Of a stretch of 64,000 bases of DNA, positions 1 to 9,069 are shown piece after piece (position 1 is the stretch's first letter; each line of letters opens with the position of its first letter). Origin of the DNA: Paracoccus zeaxanthinifaciens ATCC 21588 (GTDB lineage: Bacteria; Pseudomonadota; Alphaproteobacteria; Rhodobacterales; Rhodobacteraceae); NCBI RefSeq assembly GCF_000420145.1, contig NZ_ATUJ01000003.1:62001-126000 (forward strand), written 5' to 3'. The translations under genes were made by a program, and so were the position numbers. The notes beneath the pieces are model-generated. The model was not told the DNA's origin and made no database searches. It saw only the letters and a program-made list of their open reading frames with translations.

Positions 1-525
1 GACGGCATCGGCCCCGCGCGCAACGGCCATCCGCACGGCGCGCACCAGCGTATCGATCAGGCGGTCCGGGTCGTCCATCAGCAGACGCGGATCGACATCG
101 CCTGCGGTGAAGGTGCCCACGAAGCGGTCCCCATGCCCGAGCTGCGCGGCCCGCGCGTCGATCGCCGCGACCAGCGCGGGCGTCGTCGTGGCCACGCCGA
201 ACCGCCCGTGACGCGCGGCGGCGGCAAAGCTGGCCTGCGCCAGCCCCGTCACCGGCACCGGCAGCGCCGCGGCCAGCGCATCCGCGCCCGGATCCCCGAA
301 GGCCGAGACGATCACCCCGTCCACCCCCCGCAGCGCACGGCCGATCCGCTCGACCTCGGGGGCGGCGGCGATCAGCTCGCCCTCGGTCAGGATCATCCCG
401 GGCGCGCGGGTCGCGGTATGCCCCGTGATGCTGGCCCCCGGCACCGCGGCCTGCGCCAGCGCCACCATCCGCGCCGTGGTCGCGGTGTTCGAATTCGGGT
501 TGATCAGCGCTATCGTCGTCATCAT
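1..525 (-). CDS. Asp/Glu/hydantoin racemase family protein, C-terminus cut by window edge
   Basis: The first 175 codons are present and the rest lies beyond the left edge. The product opens MMTTIALINPNSN, the N-terminal strand and NPNS/N motif typical of the Asp/Glu/hydantoin racemase family (HyuE, allantoin and arylmalonate relatives). The later segment VSAFGDPGADALAA matches the family's first active-site loop, but the position often held by the catalytic cysteine is alanine. The second cysteine loop would lie off the window, so the activity cannot be judged. Two adjacent ATG codons are possible starts (525 or 522), behind a weak GGCGGGTGG ribosome site. It is transcribed away from the peroxiredoxin gene, with a 350-nt gap between them. 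The substrate is unknown. Confidence 0.75.
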   Translation of the reverse strand, partial: MMTTIALINPNSNTATTARMVALAQAAVPGASITGHTATRAPGMILTEGELIAAAPEVERIGRALRGVDGVIVSAFGDPGADALAAALPVPVTGLAQASFAAAARHGRFGVATTTPALVAAIDARAAQLGHGDRFVGTFTAGDVDPRLLMDDPDRLIDTLVRAVRMAVARGADAV

Positions 526-875
526 CCACCCGCCGGGACCAAGATTGCGCCCAGCCTGATCCCGTGCCGCGAGCGCTGACAAGCGCCTGCGCCCTTTCGG
601 CACTGCGGCATGACCACCGAATCCGCGTTTCGGGGGAAGGTTCTTCCGGCTGCCCGCCGCATGGGCAGAATGCGAAAAACAACCTTCCGCCTTCCGCCCG
701 ATCCGAGGAACGTCCGTTCTGTCCGTGGAACGACAGCGCCAAGCCTTTCCTTTTCTTCCGGCGCCCCCGTTGCGCAGGCGCGGCACGATCCGATCTATAG
801 CGCAGCAAGGAGTGATCCGCCGGGCCATCCGGCCGGACGACCACGAAGCAGACAGGTCAAGAAGGAACCGCAATT
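526..875. other. Divergent intergenic region, no gene recognised
   Basis: This stretch separates the leftward racemase gene from the rightward peroxiredoxin-cys genes, so it should hold both promoters. Short frames here overlap each other and look like GC-rich noise. The only ordered element I see is the imperfect palindrome GAACG-TC-CGTTC at 708-719, with further GGAACG/GTTC words around it, which could be an operator. An AAGGAA ribosome site lies just before the peroxiredoxin ATG. No riboswitch or small RNA could be recognised by eye. Confidence 0.4.
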
Positions 876-1529
876 ATGGCACTGCGTCTGAACGACACCA
901 TCCCGAACCTGACGGTCACCACCGACCAGGGGACCTTTGCCCTGCATGACTGGATCGGCGACAGCTGGGCCATCCTGTTCAGCCACCCCAAGGACTTCAC
1001 CCCCGTCTGCACCACCGAGTTCAGCGCCGTCGCGCGCCTGGCCGACGAATGGGACAAGCGCGGCACCAAGGTGATCGGCGTCTCGGTCGACGGCGTCGAG
1101 GACCACAAGAAGTGGAAGGGCGACATCGAGAGCTATGGCGGTGCCGCCGCGGGCTTCCCCATCATCGCCGATGACGGGCTGGAAGTGTCCAAGGCCTTCG
1201 ACATGCTGCCCGCCGAAGCCTATCTGCCCGATGGCCGCACCCCCGCCGACAGCGCGACCGTGCGTTCGGTCTTCATCATCGGCCCGGACAAGAAGCTGAA
1301 GCTGTCCATGACCTATCCGATGACGGTCGGCCGCAACTTCGCCGAAATCGTCCGCGCGCTGGACGGTCTGCAGACCTCGACCGCCAAGGGCGTGGCCACC
1401 CCCGCCGACTGGCAGCTGGGCCAGGATGTCATCATCCCGGCATCGGTCAGCGACGAGGACGCGACCGCCAAGTTCGGCAGCTTCGACAAGGTCCTTCCCT
1501 ATCTGCGCAAGGCCAAGCTGCCTGCGTGA
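876..1529 (+). CDS. 1-Cys peroxiredoxin (Prx6-type)
   Basis: The 217-residue product is a thioredoxin-fold peroxidase that would reduce H2O2, alkyl hydroperoxides or peroxynitrite in the cytoplasm. It carries the peroxidatic motif FTPVCTTE with Cys45, and this is the only cysteine in the protein, which places it in the 1-Cys Prx6 class. The long C-terminal extension (after about residue 160) also fits that class. The ATG follows an AAGGAA ribosome site. A 73-nt gap with a strong hairpin separates it from cysI, so it may be co-transcribed with the sulfate-reduction genes. That would couple peroxide defence to cysteine supply, which is inference. Family assignment is secure; the reducing partner is not visible. 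Confidence 0.93.
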   Translation: MALRLNDTIPNLTVTTDQGTFALHDWIGDSWAILFSHPKDFTPVCTTEFSAVARLADEWDKRGTKVIGVSVDGVEDHKKWKGDIESYGGAAAGFPIIADDGLEVSKAFDMLPAEAYLPDGRTPADSATVRSVFIIGPDKKLKLSMTYPMTVGRNFAEIVRALDGLQTSTAKGVATPADWQLGQDVIIPASVSDEDATAKFGSFDKVLPYLRKAKLPA

Positions 1530-1539
1530 CCCTGATGTT

Positions 1540-1564
1540 CCGGGCGGCACGATCCGCCGCCCGG
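1540..1564 (+). other. Intercistronic hairpin between peroxiredoxin gene and cysI
   Basis: A perfect 9-bp inverted repeat (CCGGGCGGC / GCCGCCCGG) with a 7-nt loop lies directly after the peroxiredoxin stop. No U-tract follows, so it is more likely an mRNA-stabilising or attenuating hairpin than a full terminator. Confidence 0.5.
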
Positions 1565-1602
1565 TCCGCCCCTCCAAAGCCCGTGCAGAGAAGCCGATAG
1601 CC

Positions 1603-3318
1603 ATGCTGGACAACACCGCGAACCCGAACCTGATCGTCGAAGGCAAGCTTGCCGACAACGAGCGCCTGAAGCGCGAGAGCGACTTCCTGCGCGGCACGAT
1701 CACCGAGGACCTGCAGGACCGCATCACCGGCGGCTTCACTGCCGACAATTTCCAGCTGATCCGCTTCCACGGCATGTATCAGCAGGACGACCGCGACATC
1801 CGCCCCGAACGCGCCCAGCAGAAGCTGGAGCCGCTGCACAACGTCATGCTGCGCGCGCGCATGCCCGGCGGGATCATCACCCCCGAGCAGTGGCTGATCG
1901 TGGAGAAGTTCGCGGCCGATCACACGATCTATGGCTCGGTCCGTCTGACCACGCGCCAGACCTTCCAGTTCCACGGCGTGCTGAAGCCGAACATCAAGAA
2001 CATGCACCAGACGCTGGCCAGCGCCGGCATCGACAGCATCGCGACCGCGGGCGACGTGAACCGCAACGTGCTGTGCACCACCAACCCGGTCGAGAGCGAG
2101 CTGCACCAGGAAGCCTATGAATGGTCCAAGCGCATCTCGGAGCACCTGCTGCCCAAGACCCGCGCCTATGCCGAGATCTGGCTGGACGGCGAGAAGGTGA
2201 AGACCACCGAGGAGCCGATCCTCGGCAACACCTACCTGCCGCGCAAGTTCAAGACGACCGTCAGCATCCCGCCCAACAACGAAGTGGACGTCCACGCCAA
2301 CGATCTGAACTTCGTTGCCATCGCCGAGAACGGCAAGCTGATCGGCTGGAACGTGCTGGTCGGCGGCGGCCTGGCGATGACCCATGGCGACACGGCCACC
2401 TATCCGCGCAAGGCCGACGATTTCGGCTTCATCCCGCTGGAGCACACGCTGGCCGTGGCCGAGCATGTCGTGACCGTGCAGCGCGACTGGGGCAACCGCG
2501 TCAACCGCAAGAACGCCAAGACGAAATACACGCTGGACCGCGTCGGCACTGACACCTTCAAGGCCGAGGTCGAGAAGCGCGCGGGCGTCAAGTTCGGCCC
2601 CTCGCGTCCCTATGAATTCACCTCCCGCGGCGACCGCTTCGGCTGGGTCGAGGGCGTCGACGGCAAGCATCACCTGACGCTGTACATCCTGTCGGGCCGC
2701 ATCCTCGATTACCCGGGCCGTCCGCTGAAGACCGGCCTGCGCAAGATCGCCGAGATCCACCAGGGTGACTTCCGCATGACGGCGAACCAGAACCTGGTCG
2801 TCGCGGGCGTCCCCGCGGATCAGAAGGCCGAGATCGAGCGCATCGCCCGCGAGCACGGCCTGATCGACGACCTGATGACGCCGCAGCTGAAGAACTCGAT
2901 GGCCTGCGTCGCGCTGCCGACCTGCCCCCTTGCCATGGCCGAGGCCGAGCGTTTCCTGCCCGAGCTGGTCGAGAACGTCGAGGGTCTGCTGCAGAAGCAC
3001 GGCATCGGTCAGGACCACCTGATCCTGCGCGTCGTCGGCTGCCCGAACGGCTGTGGTCGCGCGATGCTGGCCGAGGCCGGTCTCGTGGGCAAGGGCCCGG
3101 GCAAGTACAACCTGTACCTGGGCGGCAACCGCGTGGGCACCCGCATCCCCAAGCTGCACCTGGAAAACGTCTCGGCCGAGGTGATCCTGGCCGAGCTGGA
3201 CACGCTGATCGGCCAATGGGCGGCCGAGCGCAACGAGGACGAGGGCTTCGGCGATTTCGTCATCCGCAAGGGTGTCGTCCCCGAGGTCAAGGTGTCCGTG
3301 ACCGACTTCCACGCCTGA
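1603..3318 (+). CDS. cysI: Assimilatory NADPH sulfite reductase, hemoprotein beta subunit
   Basis: The product (571 residues) would reduce sulfite to sulfide with six electrons supplied by CysJ. It contains both ferredoxin-like half domains and the siroheme/[4Fe-4S] ligands Cys435, Cys441, Cys480 and Cys484 in the motifs CVALPTC and CPNGCG. Long stretches closely resemble Escherichia coli CysI, for example [12 protein letters not shown] near the N-terminus and the segment around NSMACV. Length equals the enterobacterial protein (about 570). The chosen ATG gives the CysI N-terminus; an upstream in-frame extension would overlap the peroxiredoxin gene. cysH follows after 28 nt and cysJ after that, giving an unusual order I-H-J. 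Rhodobacterales more often have a ferredoxin-type enzyme beside cysG, so this version may have been acquired by transfer. Confidence 0.96.
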   Translation: MLDNTANPNLIVEGKLADNERLKRESDFLRGTITEDLQDRITGGFTADNFQLIRFHGMYQQDDRDIRPERAQQKLEPLHNVMLRARMPGGIITPEQWLIVEKFAADHTIYGSVRLTTRQTFQFHGVLKPNIKNMHQTLASAGIDSIATAGDVNRNVLCTTNPVESELHQEAYEWSKRISEHLLPKTRAYAEIWLDGEKVKTTEEPILGNTYLPRKFKTTVSIPPNNEVDVHANDLNFVAIAENGKLIGWNVLVGGGLAMTHGDTATYPRKADDFGFIPLEHTLAVAEHVVTVQRDWGNRVNRKNAKTKYTLDRVGTDTFKAEVEKRAGVKFGPSRPYEFTSRGDRFGWVEGVDGKHHLTLYILSGRILDYPGRPLKTGLRKIAEIHQGDFRMTANQNLVVAGVPADQKAEIERIAREHGLIDDLMTPQLKNSMACVALPTCPLAMAEAERFLPELVENVEGLLQKHGIGQDHLILRVVGCPNGCGRAMLAEAGLVGKGPGKYNLYLGGNRVGTRIPKLHLENVSAEVILAELDTLIGQWAAERNEDEGFGDFVIRKGVVPEVKVSVTDFHA

Positions 3319-3346
3319 TCCACGGCCGTAACCGGAGGCAAAGACG

Positions 3347-4072
3347 ATGATGGCTGAACGCAACATTCCTGATGCCGGCACCATGCGCCCCGAGGCGCTG
3401 GTGGACGAGGCGAACGCGGCGCTTGCCGAACGCTCGCCGCAGGAACGGGTCGAATGGGCGCTGCGGCATCTGCCGGGCACCCATGTCGTCTCGTCCAGCT
3501 TCGGCGTTCAGTCGGCGGTCATGCTTCACCTCATGACCAGCTTCCGGCCCGACATCCCGGTGCTGCTGATGGATACCGGTTACCTGTTCCCGGAAACCTA
3601 CCGCTTCATTGACGAGCTGACGAACCGGCTGCAGCTGAACCTGCACATCTACCGCGCCGAGATGAGCCCCGCCTGGCAGGAGACCCGCTTCGGCGCCCTG
3701 TGGGAACAGGGCGAGGAAGGCATCCGCAAGTACAACACGATCAACAAGGTCGAACCGATGCAGCGCGCGCTGGAGGAGCTGGGCGTGAACACCTGGTTCA
3801 CCGGCCTGCGCCGCAGCCAGTCGCAAAGCCGCGCGAACCGTCCCGTGGTCGAGCTGCAGGACGGGCGCATCAAGGTCAATCCCATCATCGACTGGACCAA
3901 CCGCGACGTTCACCGCTATCTGCGCCAGCATGATCTGCCCTATCACCCCCTGTGGGACGAGGGTTATGTCAGCGTGGGCGACATCCACACCACCAGGCGG
4001 CTGGAAGACGGCATGACCGAAGAGGAAACGCGCTTCTTCGGCACCACCCGCGAATGCGGCCTCCATCTCTGA
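3347..4072 (+). CDS. cysH: Phosphoadenylyl-sulfate (PAPS) reductase
   Basis: This 241-residue PP-loop protein would use thioredoxin or glutaredoxin to reduce PAPS to sulfite and adenosine 3',5'-bisphosphate. The PP-loop [10 protein letters not shown], the middle motif LRRSQSQSR and the C-terminal ECGLH with the single catalytic Cys237 are all visible. The CC...CC cysteine pairs that bind the iron-sulfur cluster in APS reductases are absent, so PAPS is the expected substrate. Two adjacent ATGs (3347 and 3350) follow the ribosome site GGAGG. The gene lies between cysI and cysJ, so sulfite made here is passed to the reductase encoded on both sides. Confidence 0.95.
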   Translation: MMAERNIPDAGTMRPEALVDEANAALAERSPQERVEWALRHLPGTHVVSSSFGVQSAVMLHLMTSFRPDIPVLLMDTGYLFPETYRFIDELTNRLQLNLHIYRAEMSPAWQETRFGALWEQGEEGIRKYNTINKVEPMQRALEELGVNTWFTGLRRSQSQSRANRPVVELQDGRIKVNPIIDWTNRDVHRYLRQHDLPYHPLWDEGYVSVGDIHTTRRLEDGMTEEETRFFGTTRECGLHL

Positions 4073-4118
4073 TCCCGCATCCTTCCGGCACCCAGACAGA
4101 CCAAGGCAGACAATTCCC

Positions 4119-5930
4119 GTGCTTACCAACACCCTCCCCCCCGGCCTGAACCCGCTGACCCCCGAGCAGTCGACCCAGATGCAGACGCTTCTGACGACCC
4201 TGACCCCGATCCAGCAGGCATGGATCAGCGGCTTCCTGGCCGCGACCGCAGGTGCGGCGGGTGCGACCGCCGTGCAGGCCCCCGCCCAGCAGGCCGAAAA
4301 GGCCGTGCTGACGGTGCTGTACGGGTCGCAGACGGGTAACGCCAAGCATGTCGCGCAGGACGTGGCCGCCAAGGCGAAGGCGCGCGGGCTGGACGTCAAG
4401 CTGGTGGACATGGCCGATTACAAGCCGAACCAGCTGAAGAACGAACGCTACATGGTGGTCGTCGTCTCGACCTATGGCGAGGGCGAGCCGCCCGAACCCG
4501 CGCTGAAGCTGTTCGATTTCATAGGCTCGAAGAAGGCGCCGAAGCTGGACGGCACCAAGATCGCCGTGCTGGGCCTGGGCGATACCAGCTACGAGTTCTT
4601 CTGCAAGACCGCCGTCGATTTCGAGGAACGCCTGACGGCCCTCGGCGCGACCGTGCTGGTCGAACGCGCGCTGCTGGACGTGGATTACGACGATCACGCC
4701 GCCGCCTGGATCGACGGCACCGTCGATGCGTTCGAGCCCGACCTGAAGGCCGATGCGCAGCCCAGCAACGTGGTGCCGCTGACCCCGGGCATGGCCGCCC
4801 CCGCGCCCGCGGCGTCGCAATGGACCAAGAAGAACCCCTTCACCGCCGAGGTGAACGCCGTCCAGAAGATCACGGGCCGCGACAGCACCAAGGACGTGCG
4901 TCACCTCGAGGTGTCGCTGGAAGGTTCGGGGATCACCTATCAGGCGGGCGACTCGCTCGGGGTCTATTTCCACAACGACCCGGTCGAGGTCGACGAGACG
5001 CTGGCGCTGCTGAACCTTGATGGTGCAGCCGAGGTCACGGTCGGCGGGCAGCAGAAGACGCTGCGCGAGGCGCTGACCCAGGATCTGGAGCTGACCCAGT
5101 CCTATCCCACCTTCGTCGAGAAATTCGCCGAGGCGACCGACAACGACGCCCTGCGCAAGCTGGCCTCCGACAAGGCCGCGCTGCGCGAATACATCGCCGA
5201 TCGCCAGATCTTCGACATCCTGCGCGAGCACAAGGACGGCGCCACGCCGCAATCGCTGGTGGACAGCCTGCGCAAGATGCAGCCACGGCTCTACTCCATC
5301 GCCTCCAGCCAGAAAGAGGCCGAGGACGAGGTGCACGTGACCGTCGGCGTGGTCGAATACAACGCCCATGGCCGCAACCACCTGGGCGGGGCTTCGGGCC
5401 ATCTGGGCCGCCGCCTTGCCGATACGGGCGAACTGCGCGTCTTCGTCGAGGAGAACAACAATTTCCGCCTGCCCGCCGATCCGGACGCGCCCGTCATCAT
5501 GATCGGCCCCGGCACTGGCATCGCCCCCTTCCGCGCCTTCCTTCAGGATCGCGATGCGGATGGCGCGTCGGGCCGGAACTGGCTGTTCTTCGGCAACCCG
5601 CATTTCACGCAGGACTTCCTCTATCAGGTTGAACTGCAGGGCTATCTGAAATCGGGCCTGCTGACCAAGCTGGACGTCGCCTTCAGCCGCGACCAGGCCG
5701 AGAAGGTCTATGTCCAGCACCGCATCGTCGAACAGGGTGCCGAGCTGTGGAAATGGCTGGACGAGGGCGCGCATCTATATATCTGCGGGGATGCCGACCG
5801 GATGGCCAAGGACGTCCACGACGCCCTGATCCAGGTGCTGGTCGAACATGGCAAGCACAGCGTCGAAAGCGCCGAGGCCTTCCTGGTCGAGATGCGCGAC
5901 AACCGCCGCTATCAGCGCGACGTCTACTGA
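4119..5930 (+). CDS. cysJ: NADPH sulfite reductase, flavoprotein alpha subunit
   Basis: The 603-residue protein carries electrons from NADPH through FAD and FMN to CysI. Domains in order: an N-terminal segment (LNPLTPEQ) typical of CysJ, a flavodoxin domain with YGSQTGNA at 68-75 and STYGEGEPP, an FAD domain with RLYSIASS near 390, the nucleotide site GPGTGIAPFRAF near 463, CGDADRMAKDV near 556, and the conserved C-terminus RRYQRDVY. It resembles E. coli CysJ along its whole length. The start is GTG, preceded by AAGG. It ends the cysI-cysH-cysJ group; no cysG or siroheme gene is next to it, so siroheme must be supplied from elsewhere. Confidence 0.96.
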   Translation: MLTNTLPPGLNPLTPEQSTQMQTLLTTLTPIQQAWISGFLAATAGAAGATAVQAPAQQAEKAVLTVLYGSQTGNAKHVAQDVAAKAKARGLDVKLVDMADYKPNQLKNERYMVVVVSTYGEGEPPEPALKLFDFIGSKKAPKLDGTKIAVLGLGDTSYEFFCKTAVDFEERLTALGATVLVERALLDVDYDDHAAAWIDGTVDAFEPDLKADAQPSNVVPLTPGMAAPAPAASQWTKKNPFTAEVNAVQKITGRDSTKDVRHLEVSLEGSGITYQAGDSLGVYFHNDPVEVDETLALLNLDGAAEVTVGGQQKTLREALTQDLELTQSYPTFVEKFAEATDNDALRKLASDKAALREYIADRQIFDILREHKDGATPQSLVDSLRKMQPRLYSIASSQKEAEDEVHVTVGVVEYNAHGRNHLGGASGHLGRRLADTGELRVFVEENNNFRLPADPDAPVIMIGPGTGIAPFRAFLQDRDADGASGRNWLFFGNPHFTQDFLYQVELQGYLKSGLLTKLDVAFSRDQAEKVYVQHRIVEQGAELWKWLDEGAHLYICGDADRMAKDVHDALIQVLVEHGKHSVESAEAFLVEMRDNRRYQRDVY

Positions 5931-6002
5931 CGACCGCGCAGGGGCACGCGGCCCGTCGTCGGGGATCGCGCGCGCCGATGCAGTTCGGGGGGAAACGCGG
6001 GA

Positions 6003-6920
6003 ATGGATATCGACGGCCTGCGCCTTTTCGTCCTTGCGGCCGATCTGCTGAACATCACCGCCGCGGGGCGCAGCCTTGGCATGGGCCCCGCCGTCGCCAG
6101 CGCAAGGCTGGCCAAGCTGGAACAGCAGCTGGGGGTCGAGCTGCTGCACCGCACCACCCGCAAGGTGTCCCTGTCGCACGAGGGCGAGGCATTCCTGCCC
6201 TATGCCACCGAGATCCTGGCCCAGCTCGAGGCCGGATGCGCGGTTCTGGGCCATGACGCGACCGAACCCGTCGGCACCCTGCGCTTTGCCGCGCCCAGCA
6301 GCTTCGCGCAGCGCCATATCGTGCCGCTGCTGCCGCGGTTCCACGACATGCACCCGGGCATCACGCTGGACCTGCGCCTGTCGGACACCCGCTTCGACCT
6401 GATCGAGGGCAGCTTCGACCTGGCCCTGCGCAGCGCGCCCCTGACCGACAGCAGCCTCAAGGGCCGCAAGCTGGCCGAGGATCCGCGCATCCTCTGCGCC
6501 TCGCCCGATTATCTTGCGCGTCACGGCACCCCGTCGGGACCGGACGATCTGGCGCGGCACCGCTTCCTGTCCTGGGGCGACCTGTCTGCGCGGGACATGA
6601 CGAACGGGCAGACGACCTGGCGGCTGGACCCGAAGGCCATGAGCTGCCGTGCGATCTTCGACGACGGAGCCTCGATGCGGATCGCCACCGTCGCGGGGGC
6701 GGGCATCTCGATCAACTCGGTCTGGAGCGTGGCGCGCGAGCTGCGCGACGGCAGCCTTGTGCAGGTCCTGCCCGAGTGGCGGCTGAACGACCGCTCCGTG
6801 CTGTGGCTGGTCTATCCGCGCAGCAACGTGCTGACGCCCAAGACGCGGCTGTTCATGGATTTCCTGATCGCCCATCTGGATACGGGCTGGACCGACCCGC
6901 CAGCGGCAGCGTCAGGCTGA
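6003..6920 (+). CDS. LysR-family transcriptional regulator
   Basis: The product (305 residues) has an N-terminal winged helix-turn-helix over about residues 1-60 (DGLRLFVLAADLLNITAAG and HRTTRKVSLSHEG) and a periplasmic-binding-protein-like effector domain from about 90 to 295. That is the normal LysR length. It follows cysJ by 72 nt on the same strand, but a LysR regulator usually controls a divergent gene and no such partner is present. CysB- or Cbl-type residues cannot be confirmed by eye, so control of the cys genes is only a possibility. Its 3' end overlaps the convergent sensor-kinase gene by 68 nt. The subfamily resembles regulators annotated as acting in acid or drug response, but the effector is unknown. 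Confidence 0.88.
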   Translation: MDIDGLRLFVLAADLLNITAAGRSLGMGPAVASARLAKLEQQLGVELLHRTTRKVSLSHEGEAFLPYATEILAQLEAGCAVLGHDATEPVGTLRFAAPSSFAQRHIVPLLPRFHDMHPGITLDLRLSDTRFDLIEGSFDLALRSAPLTDSSLKGRKLAEDPRILCASPDYLARHGTPSGPDDLARHRFLSWGDLSARDMTNGQTTWRLDPKAMSCRAIFDDGASMRIATVAGAGISINSVWSVARELRDGSLVQVLPEWRLNDRSVLWLVYPRSNVLTPKTRLFMDFLIAHLDTGWTDPPAAASG

Positions 6921-8253
6921 AGCACCCGCCCCCTTCGGACGCGCGGGCATCGACCTGCCCGCCATGCGCCTCGGCGACCTGGCGCACGATGGACAGGCCC
7001 AGCCCGCTGCCCTGCCCCGACCGGACCTGACCGAAGCGGCGGAATGCCAGTTCCAGGTCCTCGGGCGACAGGCCCCGCCCGTCATCGCTGACGGTGACGC
7101 GGGCCGCATCGCCCGTGCGCGACAGCGTCACGGCGATTGCGGTCATGGTCGGACCACCATGCTGGATCGCATTGTCGATCAGGTTGCGGATCGCCTCGCC
7201 CACAAGGACGGGATCGGCCATGACCGGCAGCGGCCCGGCAGCGTCGAAGGACAGCGCCAGATCGCGCGACAGGATCAGCGGCGCAAGATCGGATGCGGCC
7301 TCCTCGGCCACGGCGTTCAGATCGATCGCCTGCCGCCCCGACATGCCGCCATAGCGCAGCCTTTCCATCGACAGCAACTTTTCGGCCAGCGTCGCGGATC
7401 TGCGGGCGGCGGCGATCAGTTCCTGCTGGCGGCGGTGGCGTTCCTCGGGGTCGCGCGCATGGGGCAGCGTCTCGGCCAGGGACAACAGCGCGGCGGCGGG
7501 GTTGCGCAGCTGGTGCGCCGCATCCGAGATGAAGGCCTGATGCGCCTGGATGCTGTCCTGCACCTGCCCGAACAGCCGGTTCAGCGTCGCGACGACGCCG
7601 CGCACCTCGGAGGGGACGGGTCGCCGGATGGGCGTCAGATCGTCCGGCGACCGCCTCTCGATCGCATCGCGCAGACCCCGAAGCGGACTGAGACCGCGCT
7701 GGACGCCGAACCAGACAACGACCGCCAGCGTCGCCATCAGCGCGCCGATCAGGACCGCCGCGCGATAGGACAGCTGCCGCGCAAAGGCATAGCGGTCGCT
7801 CATGCGCTGCCAGACGGTGACGACGGTCTGGCCGGTCAGGTTGTCGATCGTCGTCGTCTCGGACATGCGCAGGATGCGCACGGGTTCACCGCGATAGGTC
7901 GCGACGGCGTATTGCGGACGACCGTCCACGGCATCGGGGACGCGCCAGGACGGAGGATAGGCATAGCCGGTGACATAGATCCCACCCGGCCCCGTGACGT
8001 GATAGAAGACCTCGCCCCCGCCCGCATCCGAGATGACGCTTCTGGTGGCGGGGGACAGGGCGTCGCCCTCGGATATGGCGACGTCGCGCGAAATCGCCAG
8101 CGCCGCCGCCAGCAGCCCGCGGTCGAACAGCAGGTCGGAGGTGTCGCGCGCGACCTGGTATCGCCAGATGCCCAGCAGGACGGAAGCAACCAGCAGCGGC
8201 GACAGGATCAGCAGGAACAGCCGAAGGCGCAGCGACAGGTTGGCAAACCTCAT
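6853..8253 (-). CDS. tctE: Two-component sensor histidine kinase, TctE-like
   Basis: This 466-residue membrane kinase has a TM helix at about 11-30, a periplasmic sensor region of roughly 130 residues, a second TM helix near 164-182, a HAMP-like linker, the dimerisation/phosphoacceptor box SDAAHQLRNP with His247, and an ATPase domain with NLIDNAIQHG, DDGRGL and GSGLGLSIV. It overlaps the response-regulator gene by four bases (ATGA), so the pair is translationally coupled. The pair is divergent from the tctC-tctAB transporter genes, the arrangement known for TctDE systems that sense extracellular tricarboxylates. The true ligand is not shown by the sequence. A much longer open frame continues through the start but covers the opposite strand of other genes. 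Confidence 0.9.
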   Translation of the reverse strand: MRFANLSLRLRLFLLILSPLLVASVLLGIWRYQVARDTSDLLFDRGLLAAALAISRDVAISEGDALSPATRSVISDAGGGEVFYHVTGPGGIYVTGYAYPPSWRVPDAVDGRPQYAVATYRGEPVRILRMSETTTIDNLTGQTVVTVWQRMSDRYAFARQLSYRAAVLIGALMATLAVVVWFGVQRGLSPLRGLRDAIERRSPDDLTPIRRPVPSEVRGVVATLNRLFGQVQDSIQAHQAFISDAAHQLRNPAAALLSLAETLPHARDPEERHRRQQELIAAARRSATLAEKLLSMERLRYGGMSGRQAIDLNAVAEEAASDLAPLILSRDLALSFDAAGPLPVMADPVLVGEAIRNLIDNAIQHGGPTMTAIAVTLSRTGDAARVTVSDDGRGLSPEDLELAFRRFGQVRSGQGSGLGLSIVRQVAEAHGGQVDARASEGGGCFSLTLPLAGRSSPYPDGRSGNP

Positions 8254-8921
8254 GTATCGTCCGTCTCCAGCATGTAGCCCAGTCCCCGCGCGGTGCGGAT
8301 GCGCACGCCATATCCCTCGATCCGCTTGCGCAACCGCGAGACATGCGGCTCGATCGCGCTGTCGTCCACGTCGGCGCCCGTGCCGAACACATGCGACATC
8401 AGGACCGAGCGTGACACGATGCGCCCCCGCCGGTCCAGCAGGCATTCCAGCGTCGCAATCTCCTTGCGGGGAACGTCCAGCGCGCTTCCCTGGTCCAGAA
8501 GCTGTCGGCTGGTGCGGTCGAAGACCAGCCCCCCAAGCGCATCCTGCGCCGAGAAGACCAGGTCGCGCCTGCGCGACAGCGCCCGCAGCCGGGCCTCCAG
8601 CTCGTCCATGTCGAAGGGCTTGGTCAGGTAATCGTCCGCCCCCGCGTCCAGGCCGGCCACACGCTCGCCCGTCTCGCTGCGGGCGGTCAGAAGGATGACG
8701 GGCGCGTTGTCGCCGCGCCTGCGCATCGCGCGCAGGATCGCCAGCCCGTCCATGGACGGCAGGTTGATGTCCAGGACGACCATGTCCGCGCCCTCGTGGG
8801 CCAGGAAGGCATCCGCCTCGGCGCCGTCGGCCAGAAGGTCGACCGAATGCCCGCGTTCCCGCAGGCGGCTTGCGATGCCCGCCGCCAATGCCGCGTTGTC
8901 TTCGATGATTGCAATCCGCAT
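8250..8921 (-). CDS. tctD: OmpR-family response regulator, TctD-like
   Basis: The 223-residue product has a receiver domain (about 1-115) with the acidic pair after IIED, phosphoacceptor Asp51 in VVLDINLPSMDG, and the switch Lys in LTKPFD. A C-terminal OmpR-type winged helix (about 125-220) carries the SRSVLMSHVFG and VHISRLRKRIEG-like region. The ATG giving MRIAIIEDN was chosen because it is the usual family N-terminus. It would be phosphorylated by the kinase encoded next to it and activate the divergent tctC promoter. A perfect palindrome in the 148-nt divergent gap is a candidate target. Confidence 0.93.
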   Translation of the reverse strand: MRIAIIEDNAALAAGIASRLRERGHSVDLLADGAEADAFLAHEGADMVVLDINLPSMDGLAILRAMRRRGDNAPVILLTARSETGERVAGLDAGADDYLTKPFDMDELEARLRALSRRRDLVFSAQDALGGLVFDRTSRQLLDQGSALDVPRKEIATLECLLDRRGRIVSRSVLMSHVFGTGADVDDSAIEPHVSRLRKRIEGYGVRIRTARGLGYMLETDDT

Positions 8922-8941
8922 GACCACAGGAATTGTCACAC

Positions 8942-8958
8942 TGCGCAAGCTTTGCGCA
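8942..8958. promoter_or_regulatory. Palindromic candidate operator in the tctD-tctC divergent promoter region
   Basis: The sequence TGCGCAA-GCT-TTGCGCA is a perfect 7-bp inverted repeat with a 3-nt centre. It lies 20 nt upstream of the tctD start and about 110 nt upstream of tctC, where a TctD dimer or another regulator would be expected to bind. This is a positional inference; no binding data are implied. Confidence 0.45.
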
Positions 8959-9069
8959 AGGTTCAAACGTCAGTGTCGTGAAACTGGAGGAGGGAATCGT
9001 TTCCCTACATCGAGAATTCATGGCCGGGCCGCAGCGCCCGGACCCAAGGCACGAACCAGGGAGGAACAA

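Noticed and set aside
1447-3480. A leftward frame of about 680 codons opposite cysI
   Set aside because: Opposite strand of cysI, without domain signals; cysI has full-length homology and all siroheme ligands.
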